DNA of 64,000 nucleotides from Anthoceros angustus (GCA_010909165.1 MU008162.1:1736001-1800000), one strand, 5' to 3'; positions 19,510 through 31,320 are shown, numbered from the stretch's first letter. Translations and numbers: made by a program. Notes: generated by a model not told the origin, from the sequence alone.

Positions 19510-20760
19510 AACAACAATATTATATGCAGGAAGAATAAACGGCCTGCATACTACAGAGGAAGAGGAGGATGCATAACTTGTTGACGCTGCTTTGGAAAGT
19601 GATATTGATGGGTTCTATGAGAAGTCCAACAGAAACAGGAATGAACACTGGTTAGATAGGGAAGTAGGATTTTCGTTGCACGTTCTTATGCCACATGTTG
19701 CCAACAAGATAATGTCTCCTCAAAAAGGCTATTTGCTCTTGGATGTTCCCGAAGGTCATTCAATGCAAAATATGCAGGACGTGATTTAAGGAGTATTGGT
19801 AAGTCAGGAAGAGGAGAGGAGAAAGAGGGAGACGGTCGATAGGAAGATACAACTGTTGATGAAGTACATGAAGGAGTTGACGAAGAGCAACCATGCGTTG
19901 AAAAAGGACAATATTATATGTGAAGCATAAACGGCGCATACTATACAGGAAGAGGAGGGTACATAACTTATTGTCGCTGCTTTGCAAAGTGATTTTTATG
20001 GGTTCTATGAGAAGTCCAACAAAACAGGAATTGAACACTGGTCAGATAGGGAAGTAGGATCTTTGTTGCACGTTCTTGTGCCACATGTTGCCAACAAGAT
20101 AATGTCTCCTCAAAAAGGCTATTTGCTCTTGGATGTTCCCGAAGGTCATTCAATGCGAAATATGCAGGATGTGATTTAAGGAGTATTGGTAGGTCAGGAA
20201 GAGGAGAGGAGAAAGAGGGAGACGGTCGATAGGAAGATACAACTGTTGATGAAGTACATGAAGGAGTTGACGAAGAGCAACCATGCGTTGAAAAAGGACA
20301 ATATTATATACAGGAAGCATAAACGGCCTGCATACTATACAGGAAGAGGAGGGTACATAACTTATTGTCGCTGCTTTGCAAAGTGATTTTTATGGGTTCT
20401 ATGAGAAGTCCAACAAAACAGGAATTGAACACTGGTCAGATAGGGAAGTAGGATCTTTGTTGCACGTTCTTGTGCCACATGTTGCCAACAAGATAATGTC
20501 TCCTCAAAAAGGCTATTTGCTCTTGGATGTTCCCGAAGGTCATTCAATGCGAAATATGCAGGATGTGATTTAAGGAGTATTGGTAGGTCAGGAAGAGAAG
20601 AGGAGAAAGAGGGAGACAGTCGATAGGAAGATACAACTGTTGATGAAGTACATGAAGGAGTTGACGAAGAGCAACAATGCGTTGAAAAAGGACAAAAGTG
20701 AAGATACAGAGACCATCAAAAAAGCTAAGAGAATTTGTGGCAAAGATGGTGCACCGCAAT
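19510..20760 (+). repeat. Tandem triplication of a 390-394 bp unit with coding-like content
   Basis: Three consecutive units each contain the same 65-66-codon open segment, at 19592-19789, 19982-20179 and 20376-20573, offset by 390 and then 394 bp. A TAA follows, then in the same frame a Lys/Glu-rich helical segment (RKRETVDRKIQLLMKYMKEL). The first copy is the most diverged; the second and third are almost identical. No domain is recognised. It is likely a fragment of an old transposon or gene amplified in tandem, not an active gene. Confidence 0.75.
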
Positions 20761-21805
20761 AGATTCGAACCTTCACCAATGCCATCTTAGTAGACATGAT
20801 AAAAACCTATGGCATGGCGGAAAAGTTGGGCCTCGTGAGCAATGTGCAAAATCGGCAGTGGATGAAAGAAGTCGGGAGAAGGACATCCATATGGAGTGTA
20901 AAAGGACCTTTTGAGTGACCCAAGAGCTGTTGGGGAAGATAGAGCGATGCACAAATCGTGTAAGTATATCTCAGACAACCATGTCCACAAAACAACAACC
21001 AAGAAAATTGTCCGAGCTTTGCCTAAAAAGTAGTTGGAAGATTTTAGGACTGGAAAATCCTCCAGACTTTCCAGCACTGCAATCGTTGCATCATCCCAAT
21101 AACAAGGCTTGAATACCTTCCGGGGTCTGTTGTCCCACCATTGGCTCGAATTCGAGAAGAAGATTCTCCAGACCTGTTCCCTAGGTCTCACCGCCACCTT
21201 TATATAAAATACATTGATTGAAAAAATAAAAAATTTGATAAACGGAGTAAATAGATTTAAAAGTAACAAAAATAAATATGCAACATGGAGAATTATATGT
21301 GTGTGACAACACATTGCGTGAAAAAATAAAGGGCATGGTGTAAATGAGATTCCATAGAAACCTCTAAATTGATTAAAAACTTTGAAACACAAGAAATTCA
21401 AGCTTTAAACAAACCAAGGATAAGCAAATCCCTCGGTAAGATGGTGGCCACAAAGGAGAATATTCTTGGAATGTGCTGCTAAAACCTGGTTAGCTAAATC
21501 AATGCCATCGAGTGTGTGGGAGTAGGAAGCGGGGCTATTAGATAAAATCGGCAAGTAACTCAATGTAAGCCACCATGGTTGCTCGGTATCTGAAGGGCAT
21601 CTTTGCCTCAAGGTGTATACAGAGCCTGAAGATGAGGTTCGGTTTTTAGATTAAAATCAAGGAGGTATAAGATGTGAGCCAACAGAGTTTGTTGCATCAC
21701 GTCGATTTGAGAATTCCTACATAAAAAGCACACGGCTTGCACAATGGATCATCACCTCAATCTGAGCTAGTTTGTCCATCTAAGATTAACACAACCGTGA
21801 AAGAA

Positions 21806-21912
21806 GTGTGGAGAAGAAGAAGAAGATTATTATAGTCCACTTGGACGGAATTTAATTTCCTGTCATGGAACTTGGTACTTAAACCATGGTGTGCCTAAGC
21901 TACTTACACCTC
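21806..21912 (+). repeat. Dispersed direct repeat, copy B
   Basis: Diverged partner of the repeat at 18974-19085, sharing the GAAGAAGAAG run, CATGG(A)ACTTGGTACTTAA and TGGTGTGCCTAAGCTACTT. Confidence 0.6.
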
Positions 21913-22084
21913 GCTCAAACAAGAATGCCTCAGAGACAAGAACGGTACGCTAGAGGGAATTGATTTAATCTATATACATGGATTGGTTAGAACCATCGGT
22001 CACAATCTTTCGTCCGGGTGCCCGCCACCACATCAAGACATCAAGGTACGTTGTCATTCAACCCCGGACAAACTTTAGTGACCG

Positions 22085-22190
22085 GGCTATATATATAAGC
22101 TGCTGTTATATATATATACATATATAAATATACAAATATATAAATAACAGCAGTATAAATAAATAAATAAATAAAAATAGCAGCCGATGT
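22085..22190. repeat. AT-rich microsatellite with inverted repeat arms
   Basis: (TA)n and (AAAT)n tracts. CTGCTGTTAT at 22100-22109 and its exact reverse complement at 22144-22153 could form a hairpin or cruciform around the AT tract. Confidence 0.75.
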
Positions 22191-22429
22191 AATATGGAGA
22201 TCGGACTGATGTTATACGGGGATCGGTTGCTGTTATGTCAGATGGGCTCATTGTCTGTACTTTACATGGATGGCTGATTCAGCCGCAGTGCCACACTTGA
22301 ATTATCCATACATGCCCGTTGCTCACCTTGCTACTTGCTCCTGGTGGACTGTGCACTGGATTGCAAGGAGGAAATTTACATGTGCGAGGGTCACAGGTTG
22401 GATTCAAGAGGCCCTGGCAGCAGCAGGGA

Positions 22430-23759
22430 ATGGCTTGCGGAAGTACTGTTCTGAAGCCAGCACCTGCGTTTTCTGCACTTCATGGGTGGTGGAGCAAGGG
22501 GAATGGGTCCTGGCAGCACAGGAGCGGGTTGCTTGGACAGCAGTGGAGGAGAATGATGTTGTCATCTGGCAGCTCAACAAGGACGAGGATGCCTGCTTGC
22601 CCCATCAATGTGACAGTGGGTTTCTCCAACACGTCAGCAGAGGCACTGCAGTCTGAATTCGGGTGCGAGGGGGTGCGATTCCTGGAGGTGGCAGGGCTTA
22701 CCATCATCGAGCTGAAAGTAGAAAATGGAAGCAGTGCTCGGATGGTGCTGCCTGGAGCACAAATCACGTCCTACAAGCCGGTGAGGTGGCACGGCGGGAG
22801 TGAGGAGTTGCTGCACACGGTGTTGGACAGGGGAGAGGGCGGGGTAGAGGAGGCTGAGATACGAGGTGGAGTTGGGTTGTTATTCTCTGAGGAGAATGGG
22901 CCTGCTGGTTCTATCTTCTGTTTGTCTGGGAATCAGAGGAGCTGGAAGGTGGATGAAGTCACCCCACGTCCTGGAGATTATGTTCAGGTGGGACATGTCC
23001 TTGCTTGGCTACTTGTCATGAGAGCAGATTATTGACATGGTGTGGGTGGCAGGTCGTACTGTCTTGCTGCCATAGCTGGCAGGCTTCGGAGCTGAAGGAT
23101 GCATCCCTAGCCTTCCGATATGTGGTGACCCTCTCGCAGTCGTCACTCACCTCCGCGTTGGTGGTGTCCAATTTGGGCCGTGTGCCAGTGAGCTTTACTG
23201 GGGCAATAGTGAATCACGTTGGGGTGAATTCTCTGCGGGGTGTCTTTGGCATGGGGTTGCAAGGAAGCCGTTATCAGTCATTCCCATTCCCGCCTCAGGA
23301 GAACGAGCTCCCCAGCTGGCCTCGACTCTGGGGCATCACACCAGAGGAGCGAGGGGTCCCTGTCTCAGACTCATGGCAAGAAGAGAAAGCCCAAGACACT
23401 GTGTTGCGTATCGGGATGAACAGACTCTTCAGTCAAGTGTCCAAGTTTGCCCTCCTCGACAGGGTATGTAGAAGCCTCTCTTTCTGCTTTGCTTGCTTGT
23501 ATGCTGTGCAAGGCTTGACATGCGGTTGTGGTGTGTCTGTTTCCAGGGGAAAAGACGGACAGTAATCATCCATGCCATGGGGTTCGAAGATTTCCAGTTA
23601 TCCAATCCGGGGGTTGAGAATTCCAAAGGAGAGTTCATGCAATTTGCCAAGAATGAATATGATCAATTCATATGCTGCGGGCCTGCTCAAGCCTATCAGC
23701 CACTGGTCCTAAATGCAGGAGAGCAATGGAGAGCAGCTCAGAAAATCGAGTTCAGCTGA
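22430..23759 (+). CDS. Photosynthetic NDH subcomplex B subunit, PNSB2/NDF5-like (aldose-1-epimerase fold)
   Basis: Likely structural subunit of the chloroplast NDH complex, which returns electrons from ferredoxin to plastoquinone in cyclic electron flow. Three exons (22430-22987, 23053-23463, 23547-23759) give 393 residues. The first ~60 residues are Ser/Arg/Gly-rich without acids, as in a plastid transit peptide. Then come the galactose-mutarotase-like landmarks ARMVLPGAQITSYKPVRWHGG, ELLHTVL, RGGVGLLFS, FRYVVTLSQSSLTSALVVSN and a C-terminal strand block (LLDRGKRRTVIIHAMGFEDF, then FICCGPAQAYQPLVL). Order and wording follow plant PNSB2 (NDF2) and its paralog NDF5. Which of the two it is, or a related plastid epimerase-like protein, needs a tree. 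The ATG at 22430 was chosen because the frame is closed upstream at 22298 and no other ATG fits. Confidence 0.8.
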
Positions 23760-24245
23760 AGACCAGGTTTGATGGAGCGTGGGCCTTTTGAAGGCTCCTG
23801 AGGAGTGTGTCGAACTTGTGGTTCCTCTCCAGCAAAAAAATCTCCTCATGTCCGGTGAGTACAGGATGTCGGATATGACTTTGCTGTTGACATAAGTTTC
23901 AGTATCTCGCTGTAGTTACCGACGGGGGCTGCACTCGTCTGGTATTGCAGGCTCCGGAGCGTCGCTGGCGAATCCCCTAATTTGATCCAGGCACATCAGT
24001 TTGCTCTCCTGAGATTCATAGATCTCGTGTTGAGAGCTTCGGGGTTCTTTCAATGTTTGGAGTGCAAGGCTTGCCGCAACTTGTTTTCATCCCACCAAAG
24101 ATTGGCATAGTCACCAAAATGGCAATTTCAGAATGCCTGTGATATCAGGCACGACACTCTGGACGCTGCTATCTACAGACTACCCAACCACAAACAAATA
24201 CCAGCACAAAAATGGGTACGGGCCATGTACACACAGTCTTCTCTT
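23760..24245. other. Convergent 3' spacer between PNSB2-like and LYR genes
   Basis: Both genes end here, tail to tail. Nothing beyond the expected 3' UTRs is seen. Confidence 0.4.
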
Positions 24246-24833
24246 TCAGGCATCCTCGTCGTCTTCCTTTCCTGACAACATGGAGTGAGCTTCAAACATC
24301 ATGTAGTTGAAAAGGCCCCTGACAGCACTGCAGACGCAGAATCATGGAAGTTAGGTCATGAAAATCATCACAATGAACACTGAACGCTGGTTGCGAGCCA
24401 CATTCACTGAATTGAGACATGGCCGATGAACTCACGCCTCCTTCTGCTCCTGGATCTTGACGGGATCGGTCTCACACATATTTCTTCTGAATTGCCATTT
24501 CACGAGAGCAACAAGCTTGTCCCGATTCCCTTGCTGGAAGGTGTTCAGGCATCAGCGTCCTCATCAGGTATGGGACTGGAGCACAGGCGGATGATATACG
24601 TCACAGACATACAGAGACGGTTATGGGGAGACAGTCGGCACCTTGTTCCCGAAGTACTCTGCACGTTTGAGACATTCCCGATAGAGCTGCGCCCATGACC
24701 ACAAGCACAAGCACTGTTAGAATTGAATCCAAAGAAGCCATTCATAAGGTATGTGCATCACCGCTCAAAATCTGAACAAGGTACAAACGTTTCGAGAGCT
24801 CTCAGCAATGTATTGAGGGATTGCGGACTGCAT
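24246..24833 (-). CDS. Small LYR-motif (complex1_LYR) protein
   Basis: LYR proteins are small mitochondrial helical proteins that bind acyl carrier protein and assist Fe-S cluster transfer or respiratory-complex assembly. Four tiny exons on the minus strand (24789-24833, 24642-24686, 24436-24533, 24246-24327) join in frame to 89 residues. It begins MQSAIPQYIAESSRN, followed at once by the defining LYRECLKRAEYFGNK. Next are VKWQFRRNMCETDPVKIQEQ and AAVRGLFNYMMFEA, matching the arginine/phenylalanine-containing helices of plant LYRM9-like proteins. The acidic tail KEDDEDA is unusual. The acceptor before exon 2 is the least certain junction: an earlier AG would add 11 residues. No single ORF reveals this gene because every exon is short. 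Confidence 0.85.
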
Positions 24834-26000
24834 GGTGGAGACTCTTGCTTCCAAATTTTCCGAGTGCAGCTCCCACCGGGATTCCGCCACAAACCTGATC
24901 CAGCCAGAATCAGGAACCGCATCGGGGAAAAGGAATGGAGTTTGCCCTAATAATATTTGGCCATGTCACCGCAGGCAGATGGAGCAATGAGCTAGGAGAG
25001 TATGGCAGCGAGCATTGACAAAAGTCTGATTGTGATGAGTTGATGCCGCGGTCTGATCTTCTGGTGGAAGGTGATGAAAGGCCAGGACAATGCTCTTACG
25101 GCATGCAGATACGAGGTAGGACGGGTTTGTGAATGGGACTTGTGTAGCGTATTAGATTTGTTTTACTGGTATCGGACTATGGTCTACCAAGCCACTGGTG
25201 GATAAGAAGGACAGCATGAAGTGTGCAAGTCCTTGGCATAGCATGCATGTTATTTTATTTCTCAGGCTCACAGTCGACAGAATAGGCATCAAGATGCTGG
25301 AGGCTGACAGTTCACTGCTTCCAGTATCCGACAGGTTGGTGTCCCTGAAGTCTCGGTTGGCTTCGCACATGTTCTTTTCTTCCAAGAAGTAAGCAGCAGT
25401 CAGTGATGACATAGTTGTAACGAGAGTCAAGGCTTGCTGTTGCCTGCAGCCCTCATGTTTTTTCGTTCTGTGCGAGCCAGGCTCTCCTGGCACCAGCTGA
25501 ACAACGACTGAGTGCTGAAGCAGCCGTTTTTATACACTGGACATGGTCATCCGGTCCGAGCTGGCGAGCAGAAGGTGGTTGTTACAGTACAGTGTCGGAG
25601 TTTGTTGGTTGGGAGCACCTATTTATCCCTCTCCTTGACGGGGCTAGAGGACTGATGTTGGCAGAGCCACACTGAAGCAGGGCATGCCGTAAAGGCAGTG
25701 GTCACTTTCTTTGGTGAGGTTTATTTGCCAGATCTCGTATGTTGGACATGTCTCAAGCTGGCATGGTGGAGGTAAAGGCTCCTCATGAGGAAATGGCAGC
25801 GGAAACAGCAGGAACTTAGCCGATGACGATGGCAGTCGACGCATGCCGAAGGCAAGCAACAATGTGACCCTCATGGGGAATATTTATGTGACAAGCCGCA
25901 CATGAGCTGTCGTGCCCGCAACACATGGTGAGAGCAGAGCACAATGCCGGCGGGGACTCGGGAGCCTGATGAAGCATGTGGACAGTTGCAAGCAGCAGCA
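24834..26000. other. Spacer upstream of the LYR gene
   Basis: Probable LYR promoter and 5' UTR at its left end. The rest shows only short open frames on both strands without recognisable domains. Confidence 0.4.
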
Positions 26001-26014
26001 GCAGCAGCAGCAAC
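25990..26014. repeat. (AGC)n microsatellite
   Basis: Six to seven AGC triplets in non-coding sequence. Confidence 0.85.
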
Positions 26015-26138
26015 AGTAAATCGGCAGCGCAGTTAGAGTCGGGAGATGCACACGAGATTTAATGCAGTGCAGTGCAGTGCGGCGGTGCACAGTGGCCCAA
26101 GGTGACGTCCCCAAGGTGCTCGCTCAGCATGTGTGTTA

Positions 26139-26163
26139 GGGCTGGGCTGGGCTGGGCTGGGGT
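26139..26163. repeat. (GGGCT)n microsatellite
   Basis: About five GGGCT units; G-runs could form a G-quadruplex. Confidence 0.8.
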
Positions 26164-26444
26164 ATCCTGGCTGTGAGATCCTGCTCTCCTGCAGCTGTGC
26201 TCATCGTGTACTGAGTCTGCTTGTTTTCAGTTGCAACACTCAGACCGAGCAGGCTGGGCGAAGTGTGTCAAGTGCGTCATGCCCCAAGATGCAAATGTTG
26301 GTGACGACACATGAGCTCATCCTCTCCACACGTAGAATATTATGTACATACCGAGCAGCCCACGGACATACATGTGGTGTAGGTATGTATGTGCACCACC
26401 AAAACATGAGACATGCATCCTGTTTGCCCACTCTTGTGATTCAA

Positions 26445-26464
26445 ACCCTACCCTACCCTACCCA
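26445..26464. repeat. (CCCTA)n microsatellite
   Basis: Four ACCCT units; five-base period, not the plant telomere heptamer. Confidence 0.75.
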
Positions 26465-27671
26465 CCTTGCCGGCAGCAGCAGACGAATGAGAATGCATGT
26501 ACTTGCAAATTGGTGCTGGTGTGATATTGCTTCAAGGCCGGCCGTAAGCATGAGACGAGAAAGTGGATCGACAAGGAGTGGAAGTATGAGGAGTCGGAGT
26601 CGGAGTCGGACGATGATGGGGCAGGGTTGGTGGTGTCGGCAAACCCGAAGTTACATAACGGTTGCACTTGCACTTGTGCGCTGCAATCTATGGATCCACA
26701 GCGTGCAATTATGCCTGTTGGTGACCCCCAGTACTGCTTACGGCTTATTAGTGAAGCAAGGGGCAGCAAAGTGCGATGCATCATGCTCTCCTCTCCCAGG
26801 ACTCAGGTCAGGACTCTCAGGCAAAGGCAGCTTCTCGTCCCGTCCTTGCGCAGATGGCAGCTGGATCCATCGGTTTGACTCGGTGGGCGGTGGGCTGCCA
26901 GTGCCCGGTGCCCACTCCCCAGCCATGGCCACAGCGGTGAGTCGTGACGCGGCTGGCCCCGGCCCTCAAACGCCCCAACCCCATCTATCTCTTCTCCCCC
27001 CAGATGCCCAGATCGGATCGCATTGATTGGATCCCCAGCCCATCCCGCTCAAGGCTGTGCTGTGCATCATCCCGCTTGACGGACTCCGTTGCACTTGGCG
27101 GCTGGCATCACGGAATGCATGTGAAAGCAGGCGCCCCGGCCCCCCGGGCCGACCAAAGCTGGAGTGGGAGTCATGACCCGGCCCGACTCGAGATCTGACC
27201 TGACCTGACCCGACCTGACCCGCCAATGACCTCCCGTGAGCTGACGCCTGTCAGTCCGTGCAGATGCAGTTCCGGCTCCGGCATGAGGAAGGCGAGGCAA
27301 GGCTAGGGTTAGGGTTACGTGTATGGGCATGGCTGTGGCCATGGATGGCTATGGCGATGGCTAGGGTTAGAGGACGGACGCGGATGGCTATGGCGTCTCC
27401 CTCGTCCCCTCACCCGTGTGCGCCCGACTCCCGACTCCCGACTCCGGGCTCAAGGCTGTTATGGCGGACGTACACATCTACACACTGGCAAGGGCGGAAA
27501 AGAAAGGGGGAAATGACAGGAGTGGCTGGAACTGGAAGAGATGGCTGGAACCTGTGCCTTGCCGTGTGTGCAGTGGCTGCAGCGCAACAGAGGTACATTC
27601 ATAGTATCTGCCATGGCTCAACGTCGTGGTGGTGGCCGTGGAGTTTCGTCGTCAGCGCCGAGGCCGCTCCA

Positions 27672-27742
27672 GCTCTCCGGCTCCGGCTCCGGCTCCAGCT
27701 CCGGCTCCAGCTCCGGCTCCGGCTCCGGCTCCGGCTCCAGCA
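27672..27742. repeat. (GGCTCC)n / (AGCTCC)n minisatellite
   Basis: About twelve hexamer units alternating GGCTCC and AGCTCC, open in several frames (Gly-Ser or Ala-Pro), which explains the long spurious ORFs here. Confidence 0.85.
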
Positions 27743-27807
27743 GTCCCGCTGCCGCTCGTGAGTGGTGAATGGCTGGCTGGCCGCGCGTTTCCCCACGCCA
27801 CCAGTCA

Positions 27808-27840
27808 GGGCTCGGGTCAGGTCAGGTCAGGTCAGGGTTA
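27808..27840. repeat. (GGTCA)n pentamer repeat
   Basis: About five GGTCA units; a related TGACC-rich stretch occurs at 27196-27222 on the opposite sense. Confidence 0.75.
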
Positions 27841-28768
27841 CCATCTTCACGGCCACCGACACGCCATCGCATTTGCGCAAAACCGCGGGGTACAGTATTG
27901 GATTTTGCTGCAGCAGGCTGCAGGGACATGAGAGGGAGTCGAGCAGCGGCCTGATTTTTAGGGAAGCAGGCCGGGCCCGGGCCCGGGCCCAGGAAGGAGG
28001 AGAGCCGATCATGGACCGCCTTGGCCTGTGCAATCACTATGGCATGCAATGCAGGGAGAGGGCCGGGGGCCGGGGGCCGGGGATGCGAGGCCCCGTAAGA
28101 AACAAAGGGAGCGCCAGCGCGGCGCTCCGTCAGTCGGTGTCCCTCACAGGCTCTCACACACACACATTATGTACCGCGTTGGCATGACTAGGCTCGCACG
28201 AGTGTGTGCGGCAGCATTTGGCAGCGGCAGCATTTGGCAGCGTCTGTCAGCGTTTGGCACGAGCCAAGCTTCCCCTTCCAAACCGCACCGGCAGTGGCAC
28301 CCGGGATTGCAGAGGAAAGGCGGAATTGCAAAGCGGAACGCGAGAATTGGGAATTCCTCGAGACTCGGAGGGCGCTTGGATTTTTGCGGTTCGAAGCCCG
28401 AGCACGTCTCGTCTCTTCTCGTCTCGTCTCGTTCTCATCCCGTCTCGTCCCGTCTCGTGGTAGTTGCACTTTGCCTCAGTTGAAGCCTTCCAACTTTATC
28501 AAGTTCCGCTTACATATATGGCTTGTATATATTATCTTGATAACAAACTCCATGTCAAAGCAGCAACAGGTGGGCTGGTCTTGGTCTGGGTGCCTCGAGA
28601 TAACTGCCACTACCCTGTTCCCATATACAACACCCTGGAAACCATATACTACCCATCCATATCCCCTCCTGCTCCGGCTCCGGCTCCTGCTCCAGCTCCT
28701 GCTGTGCCGGAACCTGGAGGCTGGGGCTTGTTTCCGCCTTTTGCAGATATTTCCGACTTCACTGCAGT

Positions 28769-28862
28769 GGTGGGCACTGGGCACTGGGCACTGGGCACTG
28801 GGCACTGGGCACTGGGCACTGGGCACTGGACACTGGGCACTGGACACCGGGCACTGGGCAGC
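28769..28862. repeat. (GGGCACT)n heptamer array
   Basis: About thirteen consecutive 7-bp units (GGGCACT, a few GGACACT). A 7-bp period leaves all three frames open, giving artefactual ORFs on both strands. Confidence 0.9.
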
Positions 28863-30071
28863 AGGAGATGTCGTCCCTGCCCTGTCCCCCGACGTCTCCG
28901 AGAGAAACGAGACCCCCAATCAAGAGCAGCGCAGAGCCAGGGGACACAAACCCTACCCTTCAGCTTTTGCTTTTGTTGCCGTCGTGTCCACTGTTGTCCA
29001 AAGGGATCGAGGAAGCCCTTTGCTCCAGCAATCCAGTCCCTGTGACCAGTCCCACTTCCCGGATCGCAAATCCGGCATCCGCAAACGCAAATCCTGCGCA
29101 AGGATACCGCCCCTTCCAAGTATAGCAAATTAGGCCCGAAACGGGCTGATTTGTCACAGACAAGTATCCGGAGGAAATATGGGAGGGATGCGTGTGGACT
29201 GAAGAAGCTGCCCAGCTCCTCCTCCGGCTCCGGGGATCACGGCCAATAGCCTGACCGACAGGTGTAAAGCGGCTCCCCAGCGCCAGTGCGCGGGGGACAC
29301 GTGCCCCGGCCCCAGCATCTTAACCCCCGGTCAGGCTCAGGACCGAAGGGGAATCAATGATTGCGGAGTAACGGGGCTCCGGCTCCGGGGCTCCATCGAA
29401 AGCGACCCAATTATGGTATGCCATCGCCCATAATACACCGCACTTACTCCCTTACTCCTTCATAACACCCCGGTCCCGCCTCCCGGCTTGCCTCCTCCCT
29501 TGTCTCGGCTCGTATTTTAGTACCGAGTCAATGATAGGCGTGTCGGAAACCCGCATCCCCGGCCTCTAGGGCCAGGATGTAACCACGCCGCCGGCCACTG
29601 GCCACCCCCGGTCACCCGGTCGCCCGCCCCGACCCCATGTCGTGTAGCGCATTTGCGTTATGGAGAAGCCCAAGCCGGTGCCCGGGGGGGTAGTCTGGTC
29701 AACATGGCGGATGATGGCGGCTTCGGCCTTTGGAGCCTCTTGATGTTGTTGTTCCTTGTTCCTTGTTGTTGCTGCGCGCTTCCAAGAAACGCTGCGTACT
29801 GGAAGTCTACGCTGTTTTTGTTTTTTTGTCAGCAGGGCCCCGGGAAGGGACAAGCGCCCGGGGGCGAGGCGATGCAAACCTGCACAATCAGGCCTCTCCC
29901 TCTCCGGTTCCCGGGCCTGTTTATTATACCGTTGATTCTTTTCATGGCTCTGGCTGGGCCGCTTGGCTGCGCTGGCGCTACGCACCAGGCCATTCAGAAC
30001 GGGAAAGTCGATCGGAACGCAGGCAAACCAATCCCAGCTATGCATCATGTTAAACTAACACGTCGGACAGC

Positions 30072-30125
30072 GGATTCGAACTCTGTCGCCCCGTGCGATA
30101 ACCGTAGGCCTCTACCGCCGCGCCA
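30072..30125 (-). ncRNA. tRNA-like Pol III promoter relic (A and B boxes)
   Basis: On the minus strand TGGCGCGGCGGTAGAG (30125-30110) resembles a tRNA A box. AGTTCGAATCC (30082-30072) matches the B box at 10 of 11 positions, 27 bases further on. Arms flanking these do not fold into a full cloverleaf and no acceptor stem pairs. Best read as a tRNA pseudogene or the head of a tRNA-derived SINE. Confidence 0.45.
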
Positions 30126-31202
30126 GGCTGCCACCAGCCATAGAGCGTGTGCCGCGTTCGTAATGGCCGGGCGATTGAATTATTGCCGCCGGCTGCCAGG
30201 CCCGGCCCGGCCCGACCGGGCCGGTCACGCCAGTCTGCCGTTTGAAATGGACGGGCTGGTTTCGCCGGTTTCGCCGGCCAGGCGCGAGGCCGCCAGACGC
30301 GGGCGCGCGCGGCGCGAGTGGGCCCGGCCCGGCCCGGGCGTGCGCCCAAGAGCAACCGCAACCGGGTTGCTTGCGCTTCCCGCACCCTCTTCTTTAACCC
30401 ATATCGCTGCGGTGCCCTGCGCGACCTTCCTCTCCCTTAGTTAACGTCTTCCTTGCCGCAATGTCTCACCGGCCTCCCGCTCTTCGCCCACCGTATATCA
30501 GATTCACAGGTATGTCGTATGTACGCAGCCTGCCTACCGACCGAGTCCCACCGCCCGGGCACTGAGGTCGGTAGGAGGGCAGGGTGGTAGGTAGGTATTT
30601 TTGGGGCCCCGCCCCGTGGGCCGTGCCCGCCTGCCCGTGCTGCCCCGTTTGGCCCCGTCTGTGCCTCCTGGGCTGGCTCTGGCGCTGGCGCTGGCGCGGG
30701 CGCAGCGACCGCGCAGGGCAGGGCAGGGGAGGGCAGCGGGGATCGGATCGTACGTCCACCGGTATCGCAGTACCCCAGCTACAGGATTTGGACACGGGCA
30801 TTATTTGGGGCTTGGGAGCTGTCATACGGTACCTCAGCCTCGCGCGCTCGCGGCCTCCCGGGTCCCGGGTCCAGCATTGCGTTACATACCTTGAGCCGGG
30901 CGCGATTTTATACGATTTGTTACGATACACTGGGCAGGGGATTGAGGAGCTGTATACCTATCCTGCTCCGCATGGAGCTGGCGGAGCACATGAAACGGGT
31001 GAAGCGCGCCCTGCCGGCCAGACAATGTCCACTGTGCATGTCAACGTCCTGCTTCCCCATTTCCCATTTGCAGGCACAGAGGGAGGCAGGCCCACCCCGA
31101 GCCTCGGCCGGAGGCCCCCGCCTCGAGCGTTGGCCCTTGCTAACCAGGCGCTCTGGCCCGTTATGTCGCAAACTGGGGCAGCAACCCTGTTTCTGAGCCC
31201 CT

Positions 31203-31320
31203 GCTTCCGCCTCTCTGCCTCTGCCTCTCTGCCTCTGCCTCTCTGCCTCTCTGCCTCTGCCTCTCTGCCTCTCTGCCTCTCTGCCTCTGCCTCTGCCTCT
31301 GCCTCTGCCTCTGCCTCCTT
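31203..31320. repeat. (CTCTGC)n-type repeat
   Basis: About 115 bp of CTCTGC, CCTCTG and CTCTCTGC units in irregular order; the purine-rich strand encodes spurious Arg/Glu/Ala repeats. Confidence 0.85.

Larger units (their letters stand above)
18698..22429. other. AT-rich repeat-bearing spacer
   Basis: Contains the tandem triplication, hairpins and dispersed direct repeats listed separately. No intact gene. Open frames on either strand near 20787-21401 are fragments without recognisable domains. The last ~150 bases before 22430 should hold the 5' UTR of the NDH-subunit gene. Confidence 0.5.

Noticed and set aside
20787-21401. 204-codon minus-strand frame rich in Leu/Phe suggesting membrane segments
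   Set aside because: AT-rich strand bias produces hydrophobic codons; no ordered helices with loops, no known domain, and it sits in degraded repeat DNA.
27300-27375. AGGGTTAGGGTTA segments as an interstitial telomere
   Set aside because: Only one or two units, of six-base rather than the plant seven-base (TTTAGGG) period, embedded among many other simple repeats.
27626-28947. Several 100-300 codon frames (Gly-Ser, Ala-Pro and Ala-Leu-Gly rich) on both strands
   Set aside because: They are products of stop-free hexamer and heptamer microsatellites; overlapping frames on both strands are equally open.
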